Below are positions 1-12,000 of a stretch of DNA of 64,000 bases, one piece after another. A program made the position numbers and the translations under genes. The notes below the pieces were generated by a model, which saw only the letters and a program-made list of their open reading frames with translations, had not been told where the DNA came from and did no database searches. Numbering within the stretch: the stretch's first letter is position 1; every line of letters starts with the position of its first letter. Source of the DNA: Epinephelus fuscoguttatus (taxonomy: Eukaryota; Chordata; Actinopteri; Perciformes; Serranidae); assembly GCF_011397635.1 (NCBI RefSeq), contig NC_064753.1, positions 31,458,322 to 31,522,321 on the forward strand, written 5' to 3'.

Positions 1-640
1 ATATGTTAGAAAGAATGCTATTAAGGTTTTTGTTTTAGTTTTGGTCTTTATGTGACCCTATCCATTGTGAAATCCACTATAGAGGAGGATGTCTGTAACA
101 TCTATCAATCTATCGACCATTTGACCGACATCTCTAAGCAGAGATATAGAGATGTAGGTAGATACAGAGATATAGCAAGAGATAAAGATAAAGATAGATA
201 TAGAGATATAGACAGATATCGACAGACATAAAGGTACAAATTATGAGTTACTGACAGAAATAAACATACAGAGCTAGAGATATATAGAGAGATAGAAAAT
301 CAAGACTGGTACAAATGGTACAAACACCCAACAGAATCCTTACTGAGTTGCAAGAGTGTACTCAGAGTCCACAGGAACACCCCTAACAATGGATGCTGCG
401 CTGAACTCAGCCAATCCCCCTTCTCATTAGGTCACAAAAAAGAGCAATCAACTGCTACAAACACCTAAAAACAAGAGACCCCAACTCCTCTCCTCAAGGC
501 TCCCCATTGCCAGGAGAAGTCCTCTCAGCTAGCTGGTCCTGAGGCTGACCTCCTCTAACAAGGCCTCAGGACAACCCTCACACAATCCAGCCCAACCAAA
601 TTATTGCAAAACAAAAAGAAAACTACATCAACGATTGGAC
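1..640. repeat. GATA-type simple-sequence tract, otherwise unassigned
   Basis: Positions 110-300 are dominated by imperfect GATAGA/GATATA repeats; a shorter similar patch is at 960-1020. The rest to 640 shows no gene or clear element. Confidence 0.5.
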
Positions 641-960
641 GTCTACCACACAAACCCAAAACAAACTGCAATGCTATGTGGCCCTAAAGAGACAGTATAT
701 GATGGCAAACTATCTAACCACTGTCACCGATCAGAAACTGAGAAAGATGCTGACTGTGTACAGACTCAGTGATCATAGAGACGACAGACACAACCTGAGA
801 CAGGTGGAGACAGAGCAACATTCCCTGCTATATATTCCTGCACATAAGAAAACACTAGGACAAATTTCTTCACAAGAATGAAGAAGAAGATTTTGATCTA
901 GACGAAAATGCAACATCTGCTCGGAGTTTAGTCAAGCAAACCTCATTGACTGCAATATCA
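640..960 (+). pseudogene. Decayed retroelement coding remnant (probable LINE)
   Basis: A 67-codon open frame (678-881) with NYLTTVTDQKLRKMLTVYRL and QVETEQHSLLYIP resembles the C-terminal part of fish LINE-type polyproteins. Frameshifts on both sides break it. The family assignment is from memory and uncertain. Confidence 0.4.
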
Positions 961-1914
961 ATAGGTATAGAGGTGTAGAGATAGAGATATAGACAAACAG
1001 ACATGCAGACAGACAGATCAAATACATTCCGATATCATATAAGATCAGTTTATTCAAGTTCACACATACAACACATACAGTATCACTAAATTAAAACAAT
1101 AAATAAATATGTGGTTAAATAAAAGCACAGAAGGTTTTAAGACAGGACATTAAAGTGTCTTGTATTCCCAAACCAGAAGCACAAGTTAGTTGTGCTGCAT
1201 AAATCATTCAAAGGGAGGACAGACTGAGTCACATAGAAGTCGGCATGTATGATAAAAAGTCATGACATGCACCTTCAGCATGTATTACGGTGACATAGAG
1301 GTGAAACGGAGAAAAAAAAATCAATCAATTAATAATCAGCTCCCATATGTGCAATTACATAAGAGCACCTTCCCACTCTTTTCAAAGTGAAAAGCCATGT
1401 TGGTGAGCAGTCGATGGTCGGCTGTCAGACACTGTGATGACTAGTCATGCTGACAGCATTTGGCTTTTGAACACTGGTTGATATTTTAATAAAAAATAAT
1501 TCATGCCAATAATAAATATCAGAAATGTTTTATTATTTAAGTGTAAAAACAAAAAAGATCCAGTATTTCCTCCCTTTTGTGAGTCTTTGAAATATCATTT
1601 TAATAATAATGGAACACTAAAATGCTCCAATAAAACCCAAATTAACTTGGGTAGCAAGAACAAAATAAATATGTATTTTCTTCACAGATTTTTTTTAAAG
1701 ACTTTTTAAAGGTATATCTGCACAGAAATTTAACAGTCCTAGCAGGACTTCTATTCCAGTACTATACTGAATTTAAAATAACTCAGACAGCTCATGATCG
1801 GTCTTGTGTCATATCGGTATTGACAGCATAAAATGAACATGTATCCACAGATGAACAAATGCTGTTTAAAATAAGCAACCAGAGATTTTCTTTACAAAAA
1901 TATTCAGCATCATG
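961..1914. other. AT-rich stretch without recognised gene
   Basis: No convincing reading frame, RNA gene or bounded element was recognised; only a short GATA-like patch at 960-1020. Confidence 0.4.
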
Positions 1915-3225
1915 GACATGGGTGGATTATGAAACAGCGGGCCCCTGGGGCCAGGCATGTGGAAGGCCCCACTCCCTCTCCTTCATGGGAGGAGCAAGAC
2001 ACAGACTTTATAGTTCAGCCTCTTACTCTTCCTCTCTGATCTTTCCGTGGTTTTACTTCTCTCTGTATTTATTGTGTGTCTTTTTGCTGTCTTTTTGAGT
2101 CTCTTTATAGTTGCTTTGCATCTCTGTTATCATTGTGTGTCTCTTTGTGGCCATTTTGAGTCTCTTTGTAGTCATTTTGTGTCTCTGTCATCATTTTGAG
2201 TCTCTCTGTCATCATTTTGAGTCTCTTTGTGGCCATTTTGTCTCTTTGTGGTCATTTTGAGTCTCTCTGTAGTCAATTTGAGCCTCTATGTAGTCATTTG
2301 CATCTCTGTCATCGCTTTGTGTGTCTTTGTGGCCATTTTGAGTCCCTTTGTGGTCATTTTGAGTCTCTTTGTGGTCATTTTGAGTCTCTGTGTAGTCATT
2401 TTGCATCTCTGTCATCGTTTTGTGTCTCTTTGTGGCCATTTTGAGTCTCTCTGTAGTTATTTTGAGTCTCTCTGTAGTCATTTTGAGTCTCTTTGTAGTC
2501 ATTTTGTGTCTCTGTCATCATTTTGAGTCTCTCTGTCATTTTGTGTCTCTCTGTAGTCATTTTGAGTCTCTTTGTCATCATTTTGAATCTCTTTGTAGTC
2601 ATTTTGTATCCCTCTGTCATCATTTTGAGTCTCTCTGTCATTTTGAGTCTCTCTGTCATCATTTTGAGTTTCTTTGTGGCCATTTTGTGTCTCTTTGTTG
2701 TCATTTTGACTCTCTTTGTAGCCATTTTGTGTCTCTTTGTAGTCATTTTGAGTCTCTTTGTAGCTATTTTGTGTCTCTTTGTTGTCATTTTGACTCTCTT
2801 TGTAGCCATTTTGTGTCTCTTTGTAGTCATTTTATGTCTCTGTCATCATTGTGTGTCTCTTTGTGGCCATTTTGTCTCTCTGTAGTCATTTTATGTCTCT
2901 GTCATCATTTTGAGTCTCTTTGTGGCCATTTCTGTGTCTCTTTGTAGTCACTTTGAGTCTCTTTGTAGCCATTTTGTGTCTCTTTGTGGTCATTTTGTGT
3001 CTCTCTGTAGTTATTTTGAGCCTCTGTGTAGTCATTTTGCATCTCTGTCATCGTTTTGTGTGTCTTTGTGGCCATTTTGAGTCCCTTTCTGATCATTTTG
3101 AGTCTCTTTGTGGTCTCTTTGAGTCTCTACCTGGTCGATATGTGTCTCTGAGGTTAAGGCCAGATCGGGCCCTGACAGTTTGGGCCCCTGGACCTGTATA
3201 CCCGTTCAGTAATCCATCCATGGTC
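1915..3225. mobile_element. Non-autonomous element with internal minisatellite, copy A
   Basis: The ends (GTGGATTATGAAA near 1921; its counterpart TAATCCATCC near 3212) and adjacent GGGCCCCTGG blocks match, in reverse orientation, the ends of a second copy at 26985-27320. Between them lies about 1 kb of degenerate 18-27-bp tandem units. Long shadow reading frames on both strands here are products of the repeat and not genes. Confidence 0.65.
2100..3140. repeat. Minisatellite, units around TCATTTTGAGTCTCTTTGTG
   Basis: More than 35 degenerate units of roughly 18-27 bp alternate TTTTGAGTCTC and TTTTGTGTCTC cores with GTGGTCA/GTAGTCA/GTCATCA spacers. Higher-order repetition is visible, for example near-identical blocks at about 2690-2740 and 2760-2815. 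Confidence 0.9.
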
Positions 3226-4280
3226 AGGAATAATAAATGAGCTGGAAAAAGCAACACTTTGACAAGCAAGAGTTATTTAATTACCCATTTACTCTGACTC
3301 ACCATTTCAGAAAACTTTCTCGGGCTGTGCACATATAAAACACCAGAGTGAATTTTATATTCAAAATGTTAAAACTTCCGATAAGTGCAAAAGAGTGTTT
3401 ACGAAGCGTGGGTGACGTGGATCACAGCTGGGCCCGTTGGAGAAGACAGCTTATCCCGCTAAATGCAGCCTCCTCACAGTGTGTCCCTGCCAGAGTATCG
3501 TCTACACTTGTCTTGTTGCTCTGTTAGATGGAGAAGACAGTGCAGTGAGACTCACAGTACTTTACTTCTCTTAAACTAAAAGGAGGATGCACTGATACAC
3601 TTAAGAGAGAGGAGTCACTTGGGAGGAGCACAAAACTAAAAGGGTCACTAGTTTGTAGTTGCCAAAGCAAATATTTTTACTGTTTCACATGCATCATTAC
3701 ATAAGAGCTCTCTGCAGTCAAGCTGAAACAAATGGAATGGATACCTCTGTCTTCTTTATGAATAATGAATAGGTAGTTTGGACTAAACAATTTATGTGAT
3801 AAATGAGATTTGGAGGCAGTTTATCCCAAAAGCATGTTCTTTTCCACTCAGGTCTTTGACTAGATCGGTTGTCACAGACATATTTATTTTATGAAAGTTT
3901 TTGTTTCGAGTGACAAGCTTGAAAGAAGAATTTTCATGCTTTTTTTTTTTTTTTTTTTTTTGCCTTTTTTGCCTTTATTAGATAAGACAGACAGACACAA
4001 AATGGGGGAGAGAGAGAGAGAGGAGATGACATGCAGCAAGGGGCCGTGGATCTGACCCGAATCAAGGCCACTGCAAAGGACCCAGCGTTCATTGGATTAA
4101 ACAACACCGGCAACCCGTGGAATAAGATTTTTTGTAATGTAATGTATTGAAACTAGTTAATTATTCCCCTTAGAGTTACAGTGTTATTTTTCATTATTAT
4201 TAGTCTTTAAACCTGTACTAAGTGAAATGTTGTCCACTTTGGGAGCAGCAGAAACGAGCTGTGAACACCATGTGGACATT
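3226..4280. other. Unassigned sequence with poly-T and GA tracts
   Basis: Poly-T near 3940-3961 and a GAGAGA run near 4008-4022. No gene was recognised; specifically, no further pkd1l3-like exon. Confidence 0.4.
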
Positions 4281-5252
4281 TTAAAAGAGCAGTGTGCAAG
4301 ATTTTGGGGGATTTAGTGGCATCTAGTGGTGAGGATTGCACATTGCAACCAGCTGAAACTTCTGGTTAGGATTCCCTCAGTGTTCATTGTTCAGGAGGTT
4401 TTTACCAGGAGCCATATTATCCACAGAGGTCTTTCAGCCTCATGTAAAAATCAGTGCTGTTTGCCTTGTCATGGAGGGACAGCACACTATGGTGGCTGAC
4501 ACAAAGGCCCTATCTAGAACAAGTGTTTGGTTTGTCTGTTCTGGGTTACTGTGGAAACATGCAACATGCCAGACTGTGGATGAGACTCCAGGCCCACAGG
4601 AAGTGCAACGTAGCCAATTTCTGTAGTGGCCAAGCAGTGGTACTACAATTTTCAGGGTCCATCACATGATGCCATTGGGTCCGACTTTTTCCCCATAGAC
4701 TTACATTGGGCCACGTCTGTGAATCATTGGATACATTTTTCTGAGTGTCACAACTCCCACTAAATGACTCATTCCACCATCAGGATTTAATCCATTCAGT
4801 CCAATAACATTTTGAAAGTCTAAGTCTAAAGTCTTAGAGCCACAAGATTTAAGTACTTTATCTCCATTGAAGTTAGCAGAGCGCAACACTCAGGCCAAGT
4901 CAGGCGCTCTGCTGGTGAAAGTTGGATGCCTAACCATGCTTGGCTGTTAGTCCCAAGTGCACTTCTTCTATGGGCTCAATGATGTGGAAGCAGCGCTGAT
5001 CATCAAGGTAATTGCATACTGCGGAAATGGAGCTTCTTTGGCTTTAAGCACTGAGCAACTTTCATAGGAATTAACTGGGTCAATACCATATCCAGTTCTC
5101 TTAATACTTCCATATGAGACGTGCTCCGAATGTAGTTTCAAACTCACAGACTTATTCTAAAGAAATGAAAACTTAATGATTATTTTCAGGTGATTATACA
5201 AAGAAAACTTACCTCTTATATTACCCTAAATCCGACACACTGGACCTTTAAA
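4281..5252. mobile_element. TIR element (TTAAAGG...CAGTGTG ends), copy A
   Basis: Begins TTAAAAGAGCAGTGTGCAAG and ends CACACTGGACCTTTAA. The inner block with GGATTTAGTGGCATCTAGTG, CCAGCTGAAACTTC and CAGGAGGTTTTTACC recurs in reverse at 11870-12620. About 400 bp near 4625-5020 are absent from that copy and look like a nested insertion. Confidence 0.6.
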
Positions 5253-5958
5253 CCTTAATTGTGAACGTGTTAGCAAACAGTTGCTTATTTACACATCCAG
5301 CAAACATGGAGCAACTTGTTTGAATATAAGTCCAATATTCAGTCACTTTTAGCTCTGTTTTTCGTCTCTACCAACTCCTGAGGGAAATATATCTCTCTCT
5401 TTAGCAGGTAATACTCCACCATTTTCACCATTACTCTACCATTTGGTGCTGAGCAGGAAGTGTACAGTGGATTTTAGGGGCTTTCATCTGTTAATAGCTG
5501 CCTGTTACATCTGAAAATGTATTTTTTTCAGAGCAGTGAGCGAACCAAAACCATAAATTTGTGAGTCGTAAAACAAAAAAAAACAAAAAAAGCTCTGAGG
5601 GAACTGCAGAGTTGGGTTCATTACTACAAGTAGCGGACACAATAATCATTTGACCCATTGAAAATATAAAAACATTCATCATACCAGTTTCAAGGTTGAT
5701 GGAAAACAGAAACAAATAACGAAGATGAAAAGCTGCTATACTGGTTACTTTCAGTACTAAACATCACAGGTATCAGATCAACAGAAACTATCAAAGACAA
5801 AGGAAAGAGCTATGAACTGCTTACGTAATGCATGAAACACTGTTTCATAAAGAGCAGATGTGAAATGTTTGAGCACCGTATTTACAATGTCTTACTAACA
5901 GCTAGGAACCTGTTCACGCCAAGCTGTTCTGGTAACAGATGGGCTGCGTAATGCTGTT
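5253..5958. other. Downstream intron of pkd1l3-like gene, no exon recognised
   Basis: Searched by eye on the minus strand for the next channel-domain exon (TM6 onwards); none seen. Confidence 0.4.
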
Positions 5959-5963
5959 CTTAC

Positions 5964-6048
5964 CTAACATCACCTGCTCAATTTCCTCAGTCTCCTCCAC
6001 GGCTACAGGTTTTAGCATCAGGGCAAAAAACACAGCAATGCCGATCAC
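5964..6048 (-). CDS. pkd1l3: pkd1l3-like exon 22: end of TM5; last exon found
   Basis: VIGIAVFFALMLKPVAVEE continues TM5 directly from QPLK of exon 21; an acidic stretch (ETEEIEQVM) follows. A good donor (GTAAGA, 5963-5958) shows that the transcript continues, but no further exon was recognised between 5963 and 1. Confidence 0.9.
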
Positions 6049-9000
6049 CTGTGGACAAAAACAAGCCACAAGGAAGCAGTTAACTTAAATGTCATATGTC
6101 ATATTATTCTTTAACAAGTGTGCCATGCAGGAAAAAGTATTTTTTCAAACAAAATGACTTTATAAAATTTATATTTGATACACTTTAAGCTTACTCACTT
6201 TGAGAGGCTGCAGAATAAAGATGCTCTGGAAGAGAGAGAGGCCCAGAGACATGACCCACTTGACTGACTTTTCCCTGCCATAATCCAAGCCGTACAACAG
6301 GGTGAAGAAAGTGGATACTCCACTGATGGACAGCAACAGGAACCAGCCCAGGAACACACACCACCAGGGCAGCCAGCAGCTCGCCGACTTCTTCTTCTTC
6401 TTTACAGGAGGCGGGCTGAGCCAAGGAGAGGGAAGGAATGAACGAAACACACAAGATGTTCCAGTTAGATAAAACCAGTCATATTTCTAGTTTACATGAA
6501 TATTTCAGTGTCCGTTTGTTGGCCTGGAGTGCTGACCAGTAGGCCAAGTGGCTGCTGAAGACCATCTCAGCCTTGCGGACCAGTATGTTGGTGACGTTGA
6601 GGGTCTGCTGATACTCGTCTGTACTCGGGAAGTTCTTTACATCCAGTTTCTCGAGGCACATCAGGAGGTGACACAGACCAGCCAGGAGGAACTTGCTGCA
6701 GTACACCCAGTGGGGGTCACTCTCACTCTCCCCTTTGACAGGATTACACACAGACCAGCGTGTCATTACAGTACATTTGCAATTTTCTGCACAGTATATG
6801 CACTCCAATATTCAATAATGCACCAAATCTGTGCCCCTTTAGATCCTCTGAACAAATGTCTTTTAACTAAGGGAGATCTTACCTTTGTGGAAGCTGCTCC
6901 AAAGCTTTGGAATAGCCTTCCCCTCTCAATCAAATGCTCCCCCTCCATTATCACGTTTAAGACAAATCTTAAAACGTACATGTTTTCAGTGGCCTTTGGT
7001 TGTTTGTAGTGGTCTAAAAGTTTAGTATTTTATAAACTTTTTCACCGGTTTTATTCTGTTTATATTTGTGTACATGTTATATTGCTACATATTTGTGTGT
7101 CAGTCTTTTATTTTGTACAGCACTTGGGTCAGCTGTGGTTGTTTTTAAATGTGCTATATAGATTAACTTGATTTGATTTGAAATCCCATTCATTAAAAAA
7201 AAAAAAAATAGAATTACTGCCTTGCGGTTGTATGCATCTGCAAACCTGTCAAGTTACAGTTACAGTTTACATCCTCGTCTGTGAAAATATGGATGTTTCA
7301 CACACATCTTGACCCTCAGCAGCATATATGGTCTATACATTCAGCACAGTTTCAGGGTGGGCACCCAAGATTAGTGTCAGTATCTGACCAAATGTCTTCC
7401 CCTCTGTTCCTGAGTTATGACATTGAGTAATGGCCAGAAACATGTTTCTGAAGAACACTATGATGTCACAGTGATGGTGACCTTTAAACTTTTGGACATA
7501 AAATGTAATCAATTCAACATTTTATCCTATTAGACATGTGTGTGAAATTTTGTCATAACATAATCAGTGTATGAATGATTACGTTATGGTGAAAGACATG
7601 TTTTGTGGGGGTCACAGTGACCTTGACCTTTGACTTCCACCCACCAGATTCTTACACTATTAATTCCAAGTGGACGTTTGTGCCAAATTTGAAGAAATTC
7701 CCTTAAGGTTTTCTTGAGATATTGCGTTCACCAGAATGCAATGGACGAGGCCACATTGACCTTGACCTTTGACAACCAAAATCTTATCGGTTCATCCTCG
7801 AGTGCAGAAGAACATTGGTCCTAAATTTGAAGAAATTCCCTCACAGCGTTCTTGACATATCACATTTATGAGAATACAACCGATGGATAGAAAGACAATC
7901 TGAAAACACAATGCCTCCAGCCACGGCTGTTGCTGGTTCAGAGTTATAATTAAAGTATATGTTTCTGACCTGTTTCTCAAGATTCACGTCTTCAGTATGA
8001 ATTAATGGGCAACAAACAGGCTGGTGAAGCTGGGTAGCAGTCAGAGGCTGACTCTGTTGGTTTGGTCTTTTCATAGGGTGTGTTGACAAAAGTATACAAT
8101 ATCACCAGCCTTATTGTTTCATTATACCACTTTGGCGTCTTATTCATTCACTTTCCCCATCTCAGCCCTGTTGGATTTTTTGTTTTAGTGTAATTTCAGT
8201 GTATTTTAATCTTTAACCTTGATTATACAGACAGTACAGAGGGCCTTTTTTTTCATTTTATTGAGTCAGGTCAACAGGAGTTAGTCAATGTTTGATACAT
8301 TTCTGTTTAAAAAAACCCTAACTATAAAAACTACCTTGCATAAGCTGAATGAATTCATGCACCCTGTCCAAGGCCGGGCAGAGGTCAGCGGTGGACTCCA
8401 GCCTGTGCATCTCTGACATCTTGTTCCTCGGACTACTGCTCACTGCAAAAATCACCTCCTCTGTATCCTAGGGATATTCGAGTGATGCACAACAGATACC
8501 AAATGCAACCATGTACACTGTTTGATCAAACACATCAAGAGAAGGAATACATGTTTTACAGTAAAAGTTCAGCAAAGGTCAAAGCCACACAGGGGGCGTA
8601 CAGCAACTGCAACATAAAGTGAATAGAAAATGTGTTCCTGGGTTTCCAAGGTCAGTGATGAGGCAAGCATCAAAGCCACAGAAAGTTGTGCTGAACATGC
8701 CGTCATACCCCAGAGATTAGATAATGCAAAACACACCTTCAGAATAGATGGAATGGTAACTGCAGGGGGTCTCAAGTTCTCCTCCGGGTCGCCTTTTTTA
8801 GATTTTGAAATCATGCGAGGTCTGATGCTTCGGAAGATGGTGATGATGAGGATGTTTATTGGAAACATGAGAAGACCACTCTGCACCCCGACCATGAGCT
8901 CCTGCCAGGTGATATGCAATGAACCTGGAGAGGCAAAAAATGAATAAATAAATAAATAAAAAACAAGGACACAGTGTCAGTGATGAGAGGCAACTAAAAC

Positions 9001-12000
9001 CTGTCTGGATCATTCAGTCAGCACATTGGTTTTATGACTTTTATCAACCTCATTAAAGCCCTGATAACGTCTGTACGCTACCTGCTCAACACCAAAAAGC
9101 ACACAGACAAAGGTAGGGGTGAATATTGTACTTAATTATTAGGCAGCTAAATAAGCAAGTATTTCCTCTGGAGGGACTCATCAGGCGGCCAGGAACAAGA
9201 CTCAAAAACAGAATCTGATGTCAGGTTTACACGTTTTACATCATAAAATCATATTAAATTTGGTGTTTTAAAATCTCATGCTGAAATGTATTTGTAATTC
9301 AATATAGTTAACAACAATCCATTTTAGTTTTGCATAGTGGATACACTTCCATTTCTAAGTATTATTTCATTTTACCTAACAGGCGGCACAAATGTCAAAT
9401 CTCAGACACACACACACACAGAGGTACACAAAGAAAGCAGCAGCTTCAACAGTGCCTGAAGGTGGTGACATTGACATGTGTAGGCCTGCAGGTTTTACTG
9501 CCACTGTAGTCTGAGTGGGTGGAAGTTTGCTGCAGAGATCAGCCTCTCATTGGGCGGAACAAGCCACCCGCTGAAGTCCCGCCCTACCACCTCCGGTTGC
9601 AGTTTTCAACACGTCCTTTACTAACTTTTGCAGTATTTGATCTTGCGGGGATGTAGCCATTTTTCTGCCATGGTTCGCATCCTGTAGGTGATATTTTTGT
9701 GGGTGTGTTACACCAAAACCTCTTTCCCCCCGGCAATATTTTTGCAAGCGCACCGTTGCTGTGGCACCACCAAGAACGATTGTGATTGGTTGAAAGAAAT
9801 ACAAGCAGCCGGGACGTTTTTTCTCCAATCTTAAAGTGAGAGTTGGCCCAGCCAGATCTTTCTTTTCTTGAGAAAGGTCTGGTGAACGAGACTACTGCCA
9901 CTGTCCAGAGCTGGTCTGAGGCTGACCAGCCAGCTCCCTCTTGTGGACAATCTGCATTCAGCTAAATGTGAATGGGTGATTTTGTAAATAAAAAACATGC
10001 AAACAAAAAAAGGCAACCTCTGGTGCTGAAAAATGACGTTATCTCTAAAGCAACAAACTGCAGTTCCATGAATGGCCACTTGAGGCTGGCTGTAAAAGTG
10101 AGTCAATCTCGTTAGACACCCATTTTAAATACCAAACTTTAAAGTATAAATACACGTTTGCAGCCTTGTACAAAAAACAGTTTTGGTTTCTGTAGCTAAT
10201 TTCATCATTCATGACAACTTTACAGGGGATGGCTTTTTACATAACCATTTAAGGCTAAAGCTACGCATAATTAAGGGCAGGGCTGCTTTGAGAGACAGGC
10301 TGTCTGTGAGGCATCAACACCATCTGTCTATGAGACAGATCCACCCCCTTGCTTCTCCACTGCTCCACCCTCTTGTCCAAATTTCGTCACATATAGCTCC
10401 AAATATCCAAATTAGCAGCAGCCAAAATAACGAACTTGAGGCTTCAAAACACGGATGTGTGAAGAGAACTGGATACAGCACTGTAGCTGGGCCCTGTTCA
10501 TGCCTGTGAAAGTTGCTTGGTGGCACATAAAGCCAAAAAAAGCCCATAGAGCAAGCGTGCTAAAGACTTCTGCCAGCTGAGAGGCTAACCTCTGGTTTAG
10601 CATTCTGCTAAGTCAAATAAGGGTAAAAAAAAAAAAGGGGGGGGGGGGCTCCTCTTGATTTTCAAAATAACCAAATAGACCAAATTTTGATCGTGAAATT
10701 CTTGGGAGTAGGGACGCTCAAAAATGTATCCACTGGTAAACAGACATCTCCTTCACAATGTAAGTCTCTGGCATCACATGAAAGACCCAGACATTGTGAT
10801 TCTACAGTTTAGCCACTACAAAAATTGCCTTTAAAGCCTGAGGCTATTCCTGGAGCCTTAACTCAAAACAAGAGTCAGCAGTACTCAAAAGTTTGTGAAA
10901 GCTGCTTTAGTCCCTCATCCCACACATATTCAGTTATTGCTGTGGGCCTGTGCTGACACCTCCACACTTAGAAATGTTTCGGGTACACATATGGAAGCAG
11001 AGGTGCTGAAGAAAATAAAAAATGAGACAACAGGCAGCCAATTAACTTAGTTCTCACATTACGCCCTCTGCTCCAGCTCACGTCTTGACTCCTACCCTTT
11101 GACCTTTCTCCAAAACTTTGAGACCTAAAGAAAACAGCTCATTATATTACATTTTAGATGTTTGCTCAGTTTTATGATCAGTATCGTAACTTTCTTAAAA
11201 AATCCGTGGGCTTGTTGTGTAAGTGACCTTTTATTCTAGAAACATCTTCAGATGCCTGTGAACCAGCAACAGCACTGATAAATCTAACAAAGATTAGCTT
11301 TCTCTCTGTGAATTAAAATTGCTCTTCATCTAACTAACAGCTAAAATCAGTCACCAAACTGGAAGAGCACTGGTGAGTCCTCATCTACAGGAATGTTCCA
11401 GAAGGCGATGTTGATGGCCATGGTGCAGAGGAGCAGGCTCATGCAGCAAGAGACCCTCTGGGCACGTGTGAACGGACTGCGTGAGGGAGGATCCACGATG
11501 GATACCCAGATGTGTTCATCCCTAAAGCCAGTCGATGTTCTGCTCTGGAAAATATTCCTGGCAGAGAAAAACAGAGACCCATCATGACACTTCCTCCAGA
11601 GCTGACTTTATTCCAGCAGTGTAACGTGGTTCTGACCTGAAGCTGGCAATCTCGTTGTTCTTTGCAGCATTGAAGGTTTTCTTGGTCATGTTGTCTCCAC
11701 GGTCGGCACTCAGCCAGCAGTCACAGAAGAAGTGAAACACGTGTCGTGTTTGGAGGTCTTGTATGGTCACCTTGTTTATATACCTTTTTATAAGGGGAAA
11801 TCATAAAACAACAATTATACATTTACCACACAGGCTGTTTATGTGAGAAATGCAAATGTTAGATAATATTTAAAGGTCCAGTGTGTGGGATTTAGGGGCA
11901 TATATTGGCAGAAATGGAATATGATATAATAAGTGTGTTTTTGTTAATGTATCATCACCTAAAAGTAAGAACTGCATTTTACCTTATCATAAGCTGTTTG

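Noticed and set aside
2196-3240. Several overlapping long open frames on both strands (up to 175 codons)
   Set aside because: They are translations of the TCATTTTGAGTCTCTTTG-type minisatellite; repeat units lacking stops explain them.
6548-7009. 153-codon plus-strand frame as a host gene
   Set aside because: The first half is the antisense of pkd1l3-like exon 20 and the second half is an L2-type LINE end.
9389-9420. CRISPR-like or regulatory CA repeat
   Set aside because: A short CACACA run only; no spaced direct repeats anywhere in this eukaryotic window.
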